The position numbers and the translations under genes are program-made. This document shows positions 48,216 through 58,950 of a stretch of DNA of 64,000 nucleotides, one piece after another; within the stretch, counting starts at the first letter, position 1; every line of letters begins with the position of its first letter. The notes under the pieces were generated by a model. The model did not search any database. It was not told the DNA's origin and saw only the letters and a program-made list of their open reading frames with translations. The stretch spans positions 62,001 through 126,000 of the forward strand of contig CALLJL010000013.1 in NCBI GenBank assembly GCA_938092135.1, given 5' to 3'. The stretch is from an uncultured bacterium. Lineage in GTDB: Bacteria; Acidobacteriota; Aminicenantia; Aminicenantales; CALLJL01.

Positions 48216-48764
48216 TTAATTTCTTTCCTCGGGGGGATCAAGTAGGTGTTTAACTCTGTTCTCAAGGTCATCCATTTTTCCCTGGGCAGTTAAGATCAAT
48301 TCAATAAATTCCCGGACAGCTCCGCGTCCACCCTCATGGCGACAGATGTAATGGCAATTTTGCTTAACTAAGGGGTGGGCATCAGCCACCGCTGCAGCCA
48401 AGCCCACGCATTTGATTACTTCCAGATCACCAAGATCATCACCTATATATGCTACTTCCAAATGATTAAGACCATTTCTTTTCAGAATTTCTTCGAGAAT
48501 CGCCTTCTTGTCCTGAATGCCCTCATGAACTTCATCTAATTTAAGTCTTTGAGCCCGATGAATTAAAGTCCGTGAGGTCTTTCCGCTGATAACGCCTGTT
48601 TTCAATCCGGCTTGTCGAGCCATCAGGATACCGAGACCGTCGCGAACATTAAAGGCCTTAATTTCCTCACCATCGGGCAGAATAAAAATTGAACCATCGG
48701 TGAGGGTGCCGTCGACATCCATTAAAATCAATTTTATTTTTTTAGCTCTTTCTTCGAGTTTCAT
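48216..48764 (-). CDS. kdsC: 3-deoxy-D-manno-octulosonate 8-phosphate phosphatase
   Basis: The ATG at 48764 shares a base with the kdsD stop (TGATG), so it is preferred; an alternative start lies seven codons upstream at 48785. 182 residues, C0-type HAD phosphatase: motif I LMDVDGTLTDG, then VISGKTSRTL, and AYIGDDLGDLEVI as motif IV. It removes phosphate from Kdo-8-P. The family works as a tetramer, consistent with the lack of a cap domain. Confidence 0.93.
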   Translation of the reverse strand: MKLEERAKKIKLILMDVDGTLTDGSIFILPDGEEIKAFNVRDGLGILMARQAGLKTGVISGKTSRTLIHRAQRLKLDEVHEGIQDKKAILEEILKRNGLNHLEVAYIGDDLGDLEVIKCVGLAAAVADAHPLVKQNCHYICRHEGGRGAVREFIELILTAQGKMDDLENRVKHLLDPPEERN

Positions 48765-49735
48765 CAGAACATTTCCGTTCGCCATAAATCATGGAGATGA
48801 ATAATCCCTTCAACCTTCCCCTCTTTATCTTTGATTATGAGGGAAGTTATTTTCCTTTCCTCCATTAAATTAAGGGCTTCAGTGGCCAGACTCTCCCTGT
48901 CAATGGTCACTGGATTGGGGGTCATACAATCACGGGCCTTTTGGAAGGTAAATTTTTCGCGAAATCGACGCATCATTCGGCGCAAATCGCCATCAGTTAT
49001 TATTCCCTTGAGCCTTCCTTCTTGATCAATAACACAGGTCATTCCAAAGCCTTTGCGGGTCATTTCCTCCACTACTTCCAGCATAGGTGTTTCCTCATAA
49101 ACCAGGGGTATCTCCTCTCCGGTATGCATTAGGGTTTCCACCTTGAGAAGCCGTCGACCAATATATCCTTTAGGATGGAAAAAGGCAAACTCCTTTTCAC
49201 CGAACCCCTTTTTTTTCATCAAAGCAATAGCTAAAGCATCGCCAAGAGCCAAAGCGGCGGTCGTAGAAGCAGTGGGAACTAAGTTTTTTGGCCCAGCCTC
49301 TTTGGCAACTCGGGCATCAAGCACAATATCGCTATAGCGGGCAATTCTTGACCGAGGATTGCCCGTAATGGTGATCAGTTTGACTCCTATCCGTTTAATA
49401 AAAGCCAAGAGGTCAACAATTTCCTTGGTTTCGCCACTATAAGAAATAGCCAGGATAGTATCCTCCTTCTGGATCATGCCCAGATCACCATGTCCAGCTT
49501 CAGCGGGATGAACAAAAATGGCTGGTGTTCCGCAGCTGGCCAAAGTAGCTGCAATTTTCCGGCCAATGAGGCCTGATTTACCCATTCCGGTGACAATAAC
49601 TCTCGACTTAGTCCGACTGAGCAAATCAACTGCCTTTAGAAAGTTATCATCAAGGCGCTGGGCCAGATCAGCCACAGCCTGGGCTTCTATTTCGAGAACT
49701 TCCCGAGCGATCTTTAAAAGATCATTCTTTTTCAT
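48764..49735 (-). CDS. kdsD: Arabinose-5-phosphate isomerase (KdsD/KpsF)
   Basis: 323 residues. The SIS domain (VIVTGMGKSGLIGRKIAATLAS, HPAEAGHGDLG, SYSGETKEI, PTASTTAALALGDALA) is followed by two CBS domains (MLEVVEEMTRKGFGMTCVID; LMEERKITSLIIKDKEG). It converts ribulose-5-P to arabinose-5-P, the first step of Kdo synthesis. Starts within the last codons of kdsA (14-base overlap), tying the genes together. Confidence 0.95.
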   Translation of the reverse strand: MKKNDLLKIAREVLEIEAQAVADLAQRLDDNFLKAVDLLSRTKSRVIVTGMGKSGLIGRKIAATLASCGTPAIFVHPAEAGHGDLGMIQKEDTILAISYSGETKEIVDLLAFIKRIGVKLITITGNPRSRIARYSDIVLDARVAKEAGPKNLVPTASTTAALALGDALAIALMKKKGFGEKEFAFFHPKGYIGRRLLKVETLMHTGEEIPLVYEETPMLEVVEEMTRKGFGMTCVIDQEGRLKGIITDGDLRRMMRRFREKFTFQKARDCMTPNPVTIDRESLATEALNLMEERKITSLIIKDKEGKVEGIIHLHDLWRTEMF

Positions 49736-50570
49736 GGGCTGAATTCCTCACTGCTTGCCAGATAAATTTAACTGATAACAAAACCTCTTTTAATTTTTCA
49801 AGCTTTAAAGAATTATCCTTATCTGATAGAGCTCTTGGAGGGTCTTCATGAACTTCAATAAAAAGGCCATCTGCTCCGGCGGCTATGGCCGAACGGGCAA
49901 TGACAGGAATAAATTCAGGACTACCGGAAGACCTTGTTCCGGCTGCGCCGGGCTTCTGCACGGCATGGGAAGCATCAATAGCTACCGGAAAACCCCATTG
50001 TTTCATCACCGCGATCGAGCGCATATCAACGACGAGATCGTGATAACCAAAGAAGGTTCCTCTTTCAGTTAGAATAATTTGCTCATTACCGCTGCTGACA
50101 GCTTTTTCAATGACCATGGCCATATCTTCAGGAGCCATAAATTGACCTTTTTTTAAATTCAGAGGTTTTTTAGTTTTCGCGGCCGCCATAATGAGATCGG
50201 TCTGGCGGCAAAGAAGAGCTGGAATTTGAAGGATATCGAGAATTTCGGCGGCTGGCTCGGCCTGCCAGGCTTCGTGAATATCGCTTAGAACAGCAACCCC
50301 TGTCACTTCTTTGACCTTTTTTAAAATCGAAAGACCCCTTTCCAGTCCAGGACCTCGATAGGATTTTAGGGATGATCGATTTGCTTTATCAAAGGAGGCC
50401 TTAAAAATAAAGGGAAGAGCGAGTTGTTGACAAATTTTTTTGATCTCTTGGGCCAAAAAAAGGGCATGGTCCTCGCTTTCAAGCACGCAGGGGCCGGCAA
50501 TAACAAAGAAGCTCTTACTGCCAATAATTGTCCCATTATCAAGCCTTATTTCTTTGCCTACGGTAAGCAT
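49722..50570 (-). CDS. kdsA: 3-deoxy-8-phosphooctulonate synthase
   Basis: Start placed at the ATG at 50570, where homology begins soon after ([12 protein letters not shown]); the frame stays open to 50678 inside pyrG. 282 residues, usual for Kds[50 protein letters not shown] and [17 protein letters not shown] are hallmark blocks. It condenses arabinose-5-P and PEP to Kdo-8-P. Its 5' end overlaps pyrG by 32 bases and its 3' end overlaps kdsD. Confidence 0.95.
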   Translation of the reverse strand: MLTVGKEIRLDNGTIIGSKSFFVIAGPCVLESEDHALFLAQEIKKICQQLALPFIFKASFDKANRSSLKSYRGPGLERGLSILKKVKEVTGVAVLSDIHEAWQAEPAAEILDILQIPALLCRQTDLIMAAAKTKKPLNLKKGQFMAPEDMAMVIEKAVSSGNEQIILTERGTFFGYHDLVVDMRSIAVMKQWGFPVAIDASHAVQKPGAAGTRSSGSPEFIPVIARSAIAAGADGLFIEVHEDPPRALSDKDNSLKLEKLKEVLLSVKFIWQAVRNSAHEKE

Positions 50571-52155
50571 AGCTTGCTCCAATAAAAGCTTTAAAAAGTG
50601 GATGGGGGGCCAGAGGTTTTGACTTGAATTCAGGATGAAACTGGCAACCCACAAACCAAGGATGTCCTGGAAGCTCAATTATTTCGACCAGACCATACTC
50701 AGGATTTCGTCCAGAAATTTCCAAGCCAGCCTGAGTAAGGGATTCCTCATAATCCGGGTTAAATTCATAGCGATGGCGATGGCGCTCATATATTATAGTT
50801 TTCCTATAAGAATTGTAGGCAATGGAGGGCTTTTTAATTTTACAGGCATAAGCACCTAGGCGCATTGATCCCCCTAGATTGTGATCAGGTTTGAGTTCCC
50901 GCCAGAGAATGAAAATTTTGTGGGGAGTGGAAGGATCAAATTCGGTGCTGTTGGCTTTCTTAAGATGGGCTACATTGCGAGCAAACTCAATAGCAGCTAA
51001 CTGCATACCTAAACAAATACCAAAATAGGGTATCCCGTTCTCTCGAGCATAGGTAATCGCATTTATTTTACCTTCTATTCCTCTATGGCCAAAGCCACCG
51101 GGTACAAGAATACCATCATGGGGAGAAAGGATTTTTTCCACTTCTCCACGCTCAAGATCTTCGGCTTCAATCCAGGTTATATCGACTTTTAAACCATTGG
51201 CTACTCCTCCATGAACCAGGGCTTCTTTTAGACTTAAATAAGAATCTTTTAAAGCCGCATATTTCCCTACAATAGCAATTTTGACTTCATCTTTAGGCCG
51301 ATTCATTTTTCTAACGAAATTCTCCCAGCGATTCATTTCTCTTTTGCCAGGAGAGAGACCAAGCTTTTTCAAGATTATTTTATCCAATCCTTCTCGGGCA
51401 TAAATCAAAGGAATTTCATAAATATTATCAACATCCTTAGCTGTGATTACAGCCTCTACGGGAACATTGGTAAAAAGAGAAATTTTAGCCTTCAAGTCAG
51501 GCGTCAAAAATCTATCTGTTCGACAGAGAAGAATATCAGGCTGAATACCTATAGCTCTCAGTTCTTTTACGCTGTGCTGAGTAGGTTTTGTTTTCAGCTC
51601 CCCTGAAGTTTTTATAAATGGAACAAGGGTCAGATGAACAAACAGCGTGTTTTCAGTCCCAAGCTCAAGCCTCATTTGGCGGATTGCTTCGAGGAAAGGT
51701 TGGCTTTCAATATCACCTACAGTTCCTCCAATTTCCACAATTACGATGTCATTATCATTATCAACAGCATGAATCGCCGCTTTAATCTCATCAGTCACAT
51801 GAGGAATAACCTGAACTGTTTTCCCTAGAAACTCGCCCCTCCTCTCTTTCCTAATAATTGATTCATAAATTCGACCTGCTGTCCAATTATGGCATCTTGA
51901 AGTTTGGGTAGAAGTGAATCGCTCATAATGGCCAAGATCAAGATCAGTTTCAGCTCCATCTTCAGTCACGTAAACCTCACCATGCTGAAATGGATTCATA
52001 GTCCCAGGATCGACATTGAGATAGGGATCAAATTTTTGAATAGTTATTTTAAAGCCGTGGCTTTCGAGCAAACAGCCAATCGAGGCAGCCGCTATTCCCT
52101 TGCCTAATGAAGATAAAACGCCGCCCGTGATAAAAACATACTTTGTCTTTTTCAT
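50539..52155 (-). CDS. pyrG: CTP synthase
   Basis: 538 residues. The amidoligase domain starts with [20 protein letters not shown] and [20 protein letters not shown]. The glutaminase domain has GGFGHRG and the nucleophile Cys in FGICLGMQ, with the catalytic His/Glu in QFHPEFKS. It makes CTP from UTP and glutamine. It sits between kdsB and kdsA with overlaps on both sides; CTP is the co-substrate of KdsB, so the arrangement couples CTP supply to CMP-Kdo. Confidence 0.97.
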   Translation of the reverse strand: MKKTKYVFITGGVLSSLGKGIAAASIGCLLESHGFKITIQKFDPYLNVDPGTMNPFQHGEVYVTEDGAETDLDLGHYERFTSTQTSRCHNWTAGRIYESIIRKERRGEFLGKTVQVIPHVTDEIKAAIHAVDNDNDIVIVEIGGTVGDIESQPFLEAIRQMRLELGTENTLFVHLTLVPFIKTSGELKTKPTQHSVKELRAIGIQPDILLCRTDRFLTPDLKAKISLFTNVPVEAVITAKDVDNIYEIPLIYAREGLDKIILKKLGLSPGKREMNRWENFVRKMNRPKDEVKIAIVGKYAALKDSYLSLKEALVHGGVANGLKVDITWIEAEDLERGEVEKILSPHDGILVPGGFGHRGIEGKINAITYARENGIPYFGICLGMQLAAIEFARNVAHLKKANSTEFDPSTPHKIFILWRELKPDHNLGGSMRLGAYACKIKKPSIAYNSYRKTIIYERHRHRYEFNPDYEESLTQAGLEISGRNPEYGLVEIIELPGHPWFVGCQFHPEFKSKPLAPHPLFKAFIGASYAYRRQRNKA

Positions 52156-52874
52156 TTTTTCTTCTCTTTTAAGAAATTTTCTGCTCTCACCAAGTCCTCA
52201 GGGGTATCTACACTTATTGTGGGACTAGAAATTTCTATCATTTTAATTCGATAGCCATATTCAAGGGCTCGAAGCTGTTCAAGACGCTCGCTTATTTCCA
52301 GTCTCGATGGCTGAAGATGACATAAAGTTAGCAGAATGTCCTTTCTATAACCATAAATGCCAATATGCTGGTAAAAAAAGTCTCTAGCCTGGTAAGGCAG
52401 AGGTGACCGAGAAAAATAAAGGGCATAACCTTTTTTGTCAACTACTACCTTGACTCGATTTAAGTCGGTAATAACAGACAGGTCATAAACTGGGGCCATC
52501 AACGAGCTTATTTCCGCCTCTCCAGAGATTAAAGGCGGAAGAAGATGATCAATCATCCAGCCCTCAAGAAGAGGCTCATCGCCTTGGACATTAACGACTA
52601 TTGAAGCCTCTCTCGTTTTAGCCACTTCAGCAACTCGATCTGTCCCGGAAGGATGGTTCGAACTCGTAAGAACAACTTCTGCGCCAAAAGATCGGCTCAA
52701 CTCAGCAATCCTCGGATCGTCGGTTGCAATAATGACTTCATGCAAATTTTTGGCCGAAAGAGCAGCTTCATAGACCCATTTTATAAGCGGCTTTCCCATC
52801 AGAAGGGCCAAAGGTTTGCCTGGAAAGCGGGTCGATCCATAACGCGCTGGAATAACGCCAATAATTTTAACCAT
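52152..52874 (-). CDS. kdsB: 3-deoxy-manno-octulosonate cytidylyltransferase
   Basis: 240 residues from the ATG at 52874; a GTG six codons upstream (52892) is an alternative, and neither has a clear ribosome-binding site. [18 protein letters not shown] is the nucleotide-binding loop, VNVQGDEPL the metal/CTP block and [15 protein letters not shown] the Kdo-binding part. It activates Kdo as CMP-Kdo for lipid A attachment. The stop overlaps the pyrG start (ATGA). Confidence 0.95.
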   Translation of the reverse strand: MVKIIGVIPARYGSTRFPGKPLALLMGKPLIKWVYEAALSAKNLHEVIIATDDPRIAELSRSFGAEVVLTSSNHPSGTDRVAEVAKTREASIVVNVQGDEPLLEGWMIDHLLPPLISGEAEISSLMAPVYDLSVITDLNRVKVVVDKKGYALYFSRSPLPYQARDFFYQHIGIYGYRKDILLTLCHLQPSRLEISERLEQLRALEYGYRIKMIEISSPTISVDTPEDLVRAENFLKEKKK

Positions 52875-52898
52875 TTTAATTTTTTCTATCACTTAAAA

Positions 52899-53285
52899 TT
52901 ATTTTTGATCTAAACATAATTCATCTTTGAAATTGGCAGCCTCACCTGTAAAACAACGAGCTTCGAGAAAGGCCCCCTCTTCTACCATCAAACGCGGCGT
53001 TATCAAAGTACCAGTGACCCTGCCTTTATCGTGAACTTCAATCTTTTCCTTGGCTCTTACTGTCCCCTGCATTTCACCTCGAATAATACAGATGCCAACA
53101 TCAACATCTGCTTTAACCTTGCCTTCATCTCCAATAATTAGAACTGCTTCCGAAGCAATTTTACCTTCAAAGTAACCATCAATGCGGAAAGAACCACGAA
53201 AAGAAAGCTCACCCTTCATGGTGGTATTGCTGTCAAAAAAGCCGGTTATCTTTTCCTCATCAGGCCATTTCCTTTTTTCTTTCAT
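52899..53285 (-). CDS. Bactofilin
   Basis: 128 residues. A short N-terminal tail leads to the bactofilin core (GFFDSNTTMKGELSFRGSFRIDGYFEGKI), a set of short beta repeats that form a right-handed helix (ADVDVGICIIRGEMQGTVRAKEKIEVHDKGRVTGTLITPRLMVEEGAFLEA). Bactofilins polymerise without nucleotide and scaffold cell-wall or chromosome-segregation factors. The start codon overlaps the parB stop (ATGA), so the three genes parA-parB-bactofilin are translated as one unit. Confidence 0.92.
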   Translation of the reverse strand: MKEKRKWPDEEKITGFFDSNTTMKGELSFRGSFRIDGYFEGKIASEAVLIIGDEGKVKADVDVGICIIRGEMQGTVRAKEKIEVHDKGRVTGTLITPRLMVEEGAFLEARCFTGEAANFKDELCLDQK

Positions 53286-54136
53286 CCTTCACCCCTTTTT
53301 CCCTTAAACTGTTCGGTCAGGCGATTTAAATCATCCATTGAATAATAAAAAATCTTAATCATTCCTTTTTTCAGACTGCCCTCAATTTTCACTTTGGTTC
53401 CTAATATCTTAATCAATTCTTCTTCCATCGCTAGAATTTCAGGGTATGTTTTTTTGGCTTTTTTAGCCACATGATTCTTACTCCACCTTTTCACTAGTTT
53501 TTCTGTTTCCCTAACTGAAAGTCCCTTTTGAACAATCATATCGGCAAGTAAGATCTGCCGCTCATGGTCAGTTAGGGAGGCAAGAGCCCTGGCGTGACCC
53601 ATGGAAATCTTATTTTCGGCCAGATAATCCTGAATTTTTGGAGGAAGAGAAAGTAATCTTAAATGGTTGGTAATAGAGGAGCGATCTTTACCGACCCGGG
53701 CAGCAATTTCTTCATGGGTTAAACCTAATTCGTCGGTCATTCGCTTATATACTTTAGCTATTTCAAGGGGATTCAAATCTTCCCGCTGCAAATTTTCGAT
53801 CAAAGAAATCTCTAATTGTTTCTCTCGAGGCAATTGTCTAATTAAAGCAGGAATTTTCTTCAATCCGGCAATTTGGGCTGCCCTCCATCTTCTTTCGCCA
53901 ACGATAATTCGATAATGATCCTCCTCAGGAACAACAACCAAGGGTTGAATTACACCAGTTTCCCTTATTGATGCTGCCAGCTCCTCCAGATTCTCCCTAG
54001 AAAATTTTATTCTCGGCTGATCAGGATTAGGCCTTAGCAGATCAATATCAATCTCGGCCCATCTTTCGTCTCTGATCAGACCTATTTCGTCAGGAATAAA
54101 AACATCAAGTCCTTTACCTAAGGCTTTCTTAGACAT
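53282..54136 (-). CDS. parB: Chromosome-partitioning protein ParB
   Basis: 284 residues. The N-terminal CTPase domain includes [21 protein letters not shown], followed by the [14 protein letters not shown] block, the helix-turn-helix ([24 protein letters not shown]) and a C-terminal dimerisation domain. It loads at parS and slides as a CTP clamp. A perfect parS lies about 0.76 kb upstream. Overlaps parA by 19 bases. Confidence 0.97.
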   Translation of the reverse strand: MSKKALGKGLDVFIPDEIGLIRDERWAEIDIDLLRPNPDQPRIKFSRENLEELAASIRETGVIQPLVVVPEEDHYRIIVGERRWRAAQIAGLKKIPALIRQLPREKQLEISLIENLQREDLNPLEIAKVYKRMTDELGLTHEEIAARVGKDRSSITNHLRLLSLPPKIQDYLAENKISMGHARALASLTDHERQILLADMIVQKGLSVRETEKLVKRWSKNHVAKKAKKTYPEILAMEEELIKILGTKVKIEGSLKKGMIKIFYYSMDDLNRLTEQFKGKRGEG

Positions 54137-54888
54137 TTTTTCAATATCTCCTCGGCCAGATTAAGGTAAGCTTCGGCCCCCTTAGACCGAATATCATAAA
54201 GAATGATGGGCTTACCAAAACTAGGGGCTTCAGCCAGACGGATGCTCCTAGGAATAATAACCTGAAAAACAACTTGCTTGAGGGATTTCTTAATTTCTTC
54301 TGCCACCTGACGAGAAAGATTAGTTCTTTCATCATACATAGTCAAAAGAATTCCCTCAAGAGAAAGTTGGGGATTAAAATAAGCTCTAACTTTATCAAAG
54401 GTATTTAAAAGAGCAGGTATTCCTTCCATACAAAAATATTCGCACTGAACAGGAATGAGAATGGTATCGGCGGCCGTCAGGGCATTTATGGTTAAAAAAC
54501 CAAGAGAAGGGGGACAGTCAATAAGAATAAAATGAAAATGATTCTTAATAGGAGAAATTGCTTCTTTTAGTTTCTTTTCTCTATTTTCCATATTAACAAG
54601 TTCTACTTCCGCTCCAGCCATTTCAGGCGAACATGGGCATAAATAAAAATTATCTAGCTCTGTTCCCTGAATATGATCGAGAATCCTTTGCCCATCCATC
54701 ATGGCTGCATAAATTCCCCTTTTGGGCACCATAGATCGAGCCAGCCCGGCTGTGGCCATTCCCTGAGGATCCAAATCAATAAGAAGAACTCTCTGATTTT
54801 TTATTGCCAGACAGGCGCCAAGATTAATCGCCGTTGTTGTTTTCCCAACACCTCCTTTTTGGTTAGCTATGGCAATTATGCGACCCAT
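54118..54888 (-). CDS. parA: Chromosome-partitioning ATPase ParA (Soj-like)
   Basis: 256 residues. Deviant Walker [15 protein letters not shown] (with the signature Lys), [11 protein letters not shown], and Walker [11 protein letters not shown]. No N-terminal DNA-binding extension, so it is the chromosomal Soj type. The start codon is 6 bases from the parS palindrome and only 2 bases separate it from the mnmG stop, so parS may also affect its expression. Confidence 0.97.
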   Translation of the reverse strand: MGRIIAIANQKGGVGKTTTAINLGACLAIKNQRVLLIDLDPQGMATAGLARSMVPKRGIYAAMMDGQRILDHIQGTELDNFYLCPCSPEMAGAEVELVNMENREKKLKEAISPIKNHFHFILIDCPPSLGFLTINALTAADTILIPVQCEYFCMEGIPALLNTFDKVRAYFNPQLSLEGILLTMYDERTNLSRQVAEEIKKSLKQVVFQVIIPRSIRLAEAPSFGKPIILYDIRSKGAEAYLNLAEEILKKCLRKP

Positions 54889-54890
54889 TT

Positions 54891-56759
54891 TTATGTTTCA
54901 CGTGAAACATCAAGATGATCTTTCTTATTAGACTCCGGTTTTTTTTTCTTAAAATAAACCAAAAGGTTAATTATAGCCGCAGGGGTAATGCCCGGAATTC
55001 TTTTAGCCTCTCCGAGCGTAGAGGGGTTAAATTTGGCCAGCTTTTCAATGGCTTCTCTGGTAAGGCCAGGAACTTCCTGGAAATTAAAATTAGGAGGAAT
55101 CCTAACTTCATCTACCTTGCTTAGTTCCTCAATTTCCCTTTGCTGTTTTTTAAGATAGCCTTCATATTTGATCTCAGCCTCCAGAAAACGTCTTTCCTCT
55201 GGCGAAAGCTCTTTTAGCTGGGCAGCATATTTTATCACATCATTAAAAAAAACCTTAGGCATTTTAAGATAATTTTTTAAAGTTAAAATTCCGCTTTCGG
55301 GGATAGATATTTTCTGGCTTTCAAGAAAAACCATCGCTCTTTGCAGCCTTTCTTTTTTTTCAAGAAACAGGCGGTAATCATCTTCGCTAATTAGCCCAAG
55401 TTTATAACCATATGGTGTTAAACGCTGATCGGCATTATCAATTCTCAGATTAAGTCTATATTCAGCTCTGGAAGTGAAAAGCCGGTAGGGCTCTTCAACC
55501 CCCCGGCTGATTAAATCATCAATTAAAACTCCTATGTAGGCCTGATCTCGCCTTAAAATAAAGGGAGGCTCGCCCCTTAATTTAAGACAGGCATTGATCC
55601 CGGCCATCAAACCCTGAGCAGCTGCTTCTTCATATCCTGACGTCCCATTAATCTGACCTGCAAGAAAAAGGTTTTCAATTTCAAGCACCTCAAGGTTAGG
55701 TTTAAGTTGTGTGGGCAGGACAGCATCATATTCAATTCCATAAGCGGGACGTAGAATTTTAGCCTGGTCAAGACCTGGAATACTTTTTAAAATTTCCATT
55801 TGAACTTCAAGGGGTAAACTGGAAGAGAGACCATTAACATAGATTTCAGCAGTGTCAATCCCTTCGGGCTCAAGGAAAAACTGATGGCGATTGTGATGGG
55901 GAAACTTAACCACCTTATCCTCAATGGAAGGACAGTAACGTGGTCCTATTCCCTTTATTTTTCCACTATAAAGGGGGGATTTATCAAGGTTACGCCTTAT
56001 GATTTCATGGGTTTTTTCATTAGTATAGCCAAGATAACAGACAATTTTATTTTCCAATTTTTTCTTTGTCCAAAAGGAAAAAGGCACTGGCTCTTCATCT
56101 CCGGGTTGAGGAGTAAAATAGGACCAATCTATCGTATGCCGATCAAGCCTCATTGGCGTTCCTGTTTTTAATCTTATAATTTTAAGACCTAGTCTTCGCA
56201 AGCACTGGCTGAGTTCAAGGGATGGAGGCTCATTGGCCCGACCGGCTGGATAGCTCTGAAGGCCAATATGAATAAGACCATTGAGAAAGGTACCTGGGGT
56301 TAAAATGACGGCCCTACCTATAAACTCACTTCCGTCAAGGGTTCTAATACCCTTTACTTTTCCATCTCTTACCATAATTTCAGTAACAATGGCCTGAAAA
56401 ATTGTTAGATGAGGCGTATTTTCAAGCCAGTGCTTCATCATGAGTCTATATTTAGCCTTATCACATTGGGCCCTGGGCGCCTGAACTGCTGCCCCCCTGG
56501 TGCTATTGAGCAATCTAAACTGAATCCCTGTCTCGTCGGTGATACGCCCCATCAGCCCACCAAGAGCATCTATTTCTCTGACAAGATGACCCTTGGCTAG
56601 CCCTCCTACGGCTGGATTGCAGGACATTTGGGCGATAGTTTCGAGATGAATGGTTACAAGGAGGGTTTCATATCCCATCCGGCTCGAAGCCCAGGCAGCT
56701 TCGCAGCCAGCATGGCCAGCCCCAACAACAATAACATCATACTCACCAATAACCGCCAT
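54891..56759 (-). CDS. mnmG: tRNA uridine-5-carboxymethylaminomethyl modification enzyme MnmG (GidA)
   Basis: 622 residues from the ATG at 56759, the only start that avoids overlap with mnmE and matches the family N-terminus ([17 protein letters not shown]). Flavoprotein blocks include [23 protein letters not shown]-type sequence and [20 protein letters not shown]. With MnmE it modifies U34 of certain tRNAs. The C-terminal tail DVSRET is encoded by the parS site itself. Confidence 0.97.
   Translation of the reverse strand: MAVIGEYDVIVVGAGHAGCEAAWASSRMGYETLLVTIHLETIAQMSCNPAVGGLAKGHLVREIDALGGLMGRITDETGIQFRLLNSTRGAAVQAPRAQCDKAKYRLMMKHWLENTPHLTIFQAIVTEIMVRDGKVKGIRTLDGSEFIGRAVILTPGTFLNGLIHIGLQSYPAGRANEPPSLELSQCLRRLGLKIIRLKTGTPMRLDRHTIDWSYFTPQPGDEEPVPFSFWTKKKLENKIVCYLGYTNEKTHEIIRRNLDKSPLYSGKIKGIGPRYCPSIEDKVVKFPHHNRHQFFLEPEGIDTAEIYVNGLSSSLPLEVQMEILKSIPGLDQAKILRPAYGIEYDAVLPTQLKPNLEVLEIENLFLAGQINGTSGYEEAAAQGLMAGINACLKLRGEPPFILRRDQAYIGVLIDDLISRGVEEPYRLFTSRAEYRLNLRIDNADQRLTPYGYKLGLISEDDYRLFLEKKERLQRAMVFLESQKISIPESGILTLKNYLKMPKVFFNDVIKYAAQLKELSPEERRFLEAEIKYEGYLKKQQREIEELSKVDEVRIPPNFNFQEVPGLTREAIEKLAKFNPSTLGEAKRIPGITPAAIINLLVYFKKKKPESNKKDHLDVSRET
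54894..54909. other. parS: parS centromere-like site
   Basis: TGTTTCACGTGAAACA, a perfect 16-base palindrome identical to the consensus ParB-binding site. It lies in the last codons of mnmG (encoding V-S-R-E-T) and immediately upstream of parA. It is the only copy noticed in the window. Confidence 0.96.
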
Positions 56760-56760
56760 T

Positions 56761-58137
56761 TTATTTTCCAATACAAAATTCACTAAAAATAGCATTAATT
56801 ATTTCTTCTGATTTTATTTCACCTGTAAGCTGGCCAAGAGTATCGGCTGCGAGCCTGAGTTCTTCAGCTATTATTTCGTCCGAGTAGCCACCATTTTGTT
56901 TCTCGAGAACTTGAGTCAAAGCCTCTTTTGTTCTTTCAAGGGCCGCTTTCTCACGCCAATGAAAAATCACATTCTCGTAATTTTTATTTAAAGCAGGCGA
57001 AAAAACTTCGGCTATACTTCTTTTGAGCTTATCCAAATTAAGGCGAAATAGGGCTGAAACCTCAATTAATTTGCTCCCCCCAGCTAGGGCGTTCAATTTT
57101 TCCCTTTCTATTTGAGCCGGAAGATCAATCTTATTAAGCACGAAAATAGCTTTCTTGTCTCTGGCCAAGGAAAGAATTTCAAGGTCAGCATCGCAGAGGG
57201 GCTGAGAATTATCTAAAATAATTAAAAGACCTTCGGCCTGAGAGGCAAGCTGCCGCCCCCGACGGATTCCTTCTTCTTCCACAGGATGATCTGGCTTACC
57301 CAAACCTGCCATATCCACTAGGTTAAAAATTAAATCATCTATTTTTATTTTTTCCTCAAGATAATCGCGGGTCGTTCCTGGAAAGGGACTGACGATTGCC
57401 CTGTCCTTTTCAAGCAGAGCGTTAAAAAGGGTCGATTTACCTACATTGGCTCGACCCACCAGAGCCAAAGTTACACCCCGCATCATGGCCTCGCCCAGAT
57501 TATGAGATTCAATTAATTTGTCCAACTCTCCAATAACCTCTTTGATTTTTTTTCTTATTTGCTCCTTATCTAGTAGAATACCCTCATCGGGAAATTCAAT
57601 AGCCGCCTCAATTTGACTTAGAATATAAATCAGGCTTTCTCTCAGACCATCAATTTTTCGCGATAAACGACCATTGAGCTGATAAAAAGAAAGGCGAGCT
57701 TGTCTTAGAGAAGTAGCTCGAATTAGGTCATTGACTGCTTCGGCCTGAAGAAGATCAATCCGACCATTCAGATAAGCCCTAAGGGTAAATTCACCAGGAT
57801 GGGCCATTCGGGCTCCAGCTTTAAGAGCCAGGCGAACCACTTCTTCGAGAATAACTGGGCTTCCATGACAAATCAATTCCACCATATCTTCCCGGGTATA
57901 AGAGCGAGACGCGGGAAAATAGACAGCTGTAGCCTCATCAAAAAATTCTCCACTTTCAAAATCAAAAAGGTTTCCCTGAACAAGATGCCATGGGGACAGT
58001 TCATGTTTCCCCTGAAAAATCTTGGAAGCAATTTCTAAAGCGGCTGGGCCACTGATACGGATTATTCCCAGAGCCCCTACTCCAGGTGGAGTAGCGATTG
58101 CCACTATTGTGCTTGCCAGGTCAATTTCCCTGTTCAT
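56761..58137 (-). CDS. mnmE: tRNA modification GTPase MnmE (TrmE)
   Basis: 458 residues. The N-terminal folate-binding domain (TIVAIATPPGVGALGIIRISG), helical domain, an inserted Ras-like G domain (G1 GRANVGKSTLFN, G2 FPGTTRDY, G3 DMAG, G4 NKID) and the C-terminal CIGK motif with the modifying Cys. Partner of MnmG, whose gene starts 1 base after this stop. Confidence 0.97.
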   Translation of the reverse strand: MNREIDLASTIVAIATPPGVGALGIIRISGPAALEIASKIFQGKHELSPWHLVQGNLFDFESGEFFDEATAVYFPASRSYTREDMVELICHGSPVILEEVVRLALKAGARMAHPGEFTLRAYLNGRIDLLQAEAVNDLIRATSLRQARLSFYQLNGRLSRKIDGLRESLIYILSQIEAAIEFPDEGILLDKEQIRKKIKEVIGELDKLIESHNLGEAMMRGVTLALVGRANVGKSTLFNALLEKDRAIVSPFPGTTRDYLEEKIKIDDLIFNLVDMAGLGKPDHPVEEEGIRRGRQLASQAEGLLIILDNSQPLCDADLEILSLARDKKAIFVLNKIDLPAQIEREKLNALAGGSKLIEVSALFRLNLDKLKRSIAEVFSPALNKNYENVIFHWREKAALERTKEALTQVLEKQNGGYSDEIIAEELRLAADTLGQLTGEIKSEEIINAIFSEFCIGK

Positions 58138-58326
58138 TTTATTATAATAATATAACGATTTGGGTCCAAGACCAAATCCAATTTCAAATTGATCTTCTTC
58201 TGAGCCAAAACCATTTTTCTTAAGTTAAATTCCAACTTATTTAGCCATAATTTCAAAAAATTCAGATTCTTCCTTTATTAGTGATTTAAGCAATAAATTT
58301 GATTAAAAACCGAGAATTCTTTTTCT

Positions 58327-58950
58327 TCAGGTTTTAACCCGAAAGATTCTTACTTTTTTATAAAATCCATCGCCCAAACTTTCAGTGTTTAAACCTGGAA
58401 TTTCGTTAACGACAAGGTGAATTATTCTTCTCTCATAGGGATTCATCAGATCCAAAATCTCTTCTTCCCCTGTCTCAAGAACTTTTTGAGCCACCTTTTC
58501 GGCCATTTCTCTTAGTTTTCTCTCCTTTCGCCGTCGGAAAAAGTCACAATCTACCTGAACCTTACGCGGTGAAATTTTATTTAAAATATGCTGGATAGCC
58601 AAAAGTAAATTACCCTCTTGGCGCAAGAGTAAGCCACGATCAGGACCACTAAAGATGAGATAAATAAAATTATTTCTTTTTTTGATTTCAAAATTTAATT
58701 CGAGGGGGAAATAAGATAGGAACCTCTGGAGAAAAGAGGTCACAGCCTCAGTCTCATTTTCTTCTTTTGGCCAGGCCCTGATAACAATTTCCTTACCTCT
58801 AAAGCCAAAAAGCTTAGTTTTTTCGGTTATTACTTCAAAGGAAATTTTATCTCGAGAAAGCTTCAGGGCAAGTTCAGCATTTCTAATGGCTTCATCTAGG
58901 TTTCTTCCCCTGAATTCCATGGCTTCATTGCTTTTTTGATTTTTTACCAT
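58327..58950 (-). CDS. jag: Jag/KhpB-like RNA-binding protein (Jag-N, KH, R3H)
   Basis: 207 residues. Jag-N domain (FRGRNLDEAIRNAELALKLSRDKISFEVITE), then KH at about 90-145 and R3H at the end (LMNPYERRIIHLVV). In the KH domain the usual GxxG loop (GKRG) reads RQEG, which may weaken RNA binding there. KhpB homologues bind RNA and influence cell elongation. It overlaps yidC by 26 bases if started at 58950; an ATG at 58920 would avoid overlap but lacks a ribosome-binding site. Confidence 0.88.
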   Translation of the reverse strand: MVKNQKSNEAMEFRGRNLDEAIRNAELALKLSRDKISFEVITEKTKLFGFRGKEIVIRAWPKEENETEAVTSFLQRFLSYFPLELNFEIKKRNNFIYLIFSGPDRGLLLRQEGNLLLAIQHILNKISPRKVQVDCDFFRRRKERKLREMAEKVAQKVLETGEEEILDLMNPYERRIIHLVVNEIPGLNTESLGDGFYKKVRIFRVKT

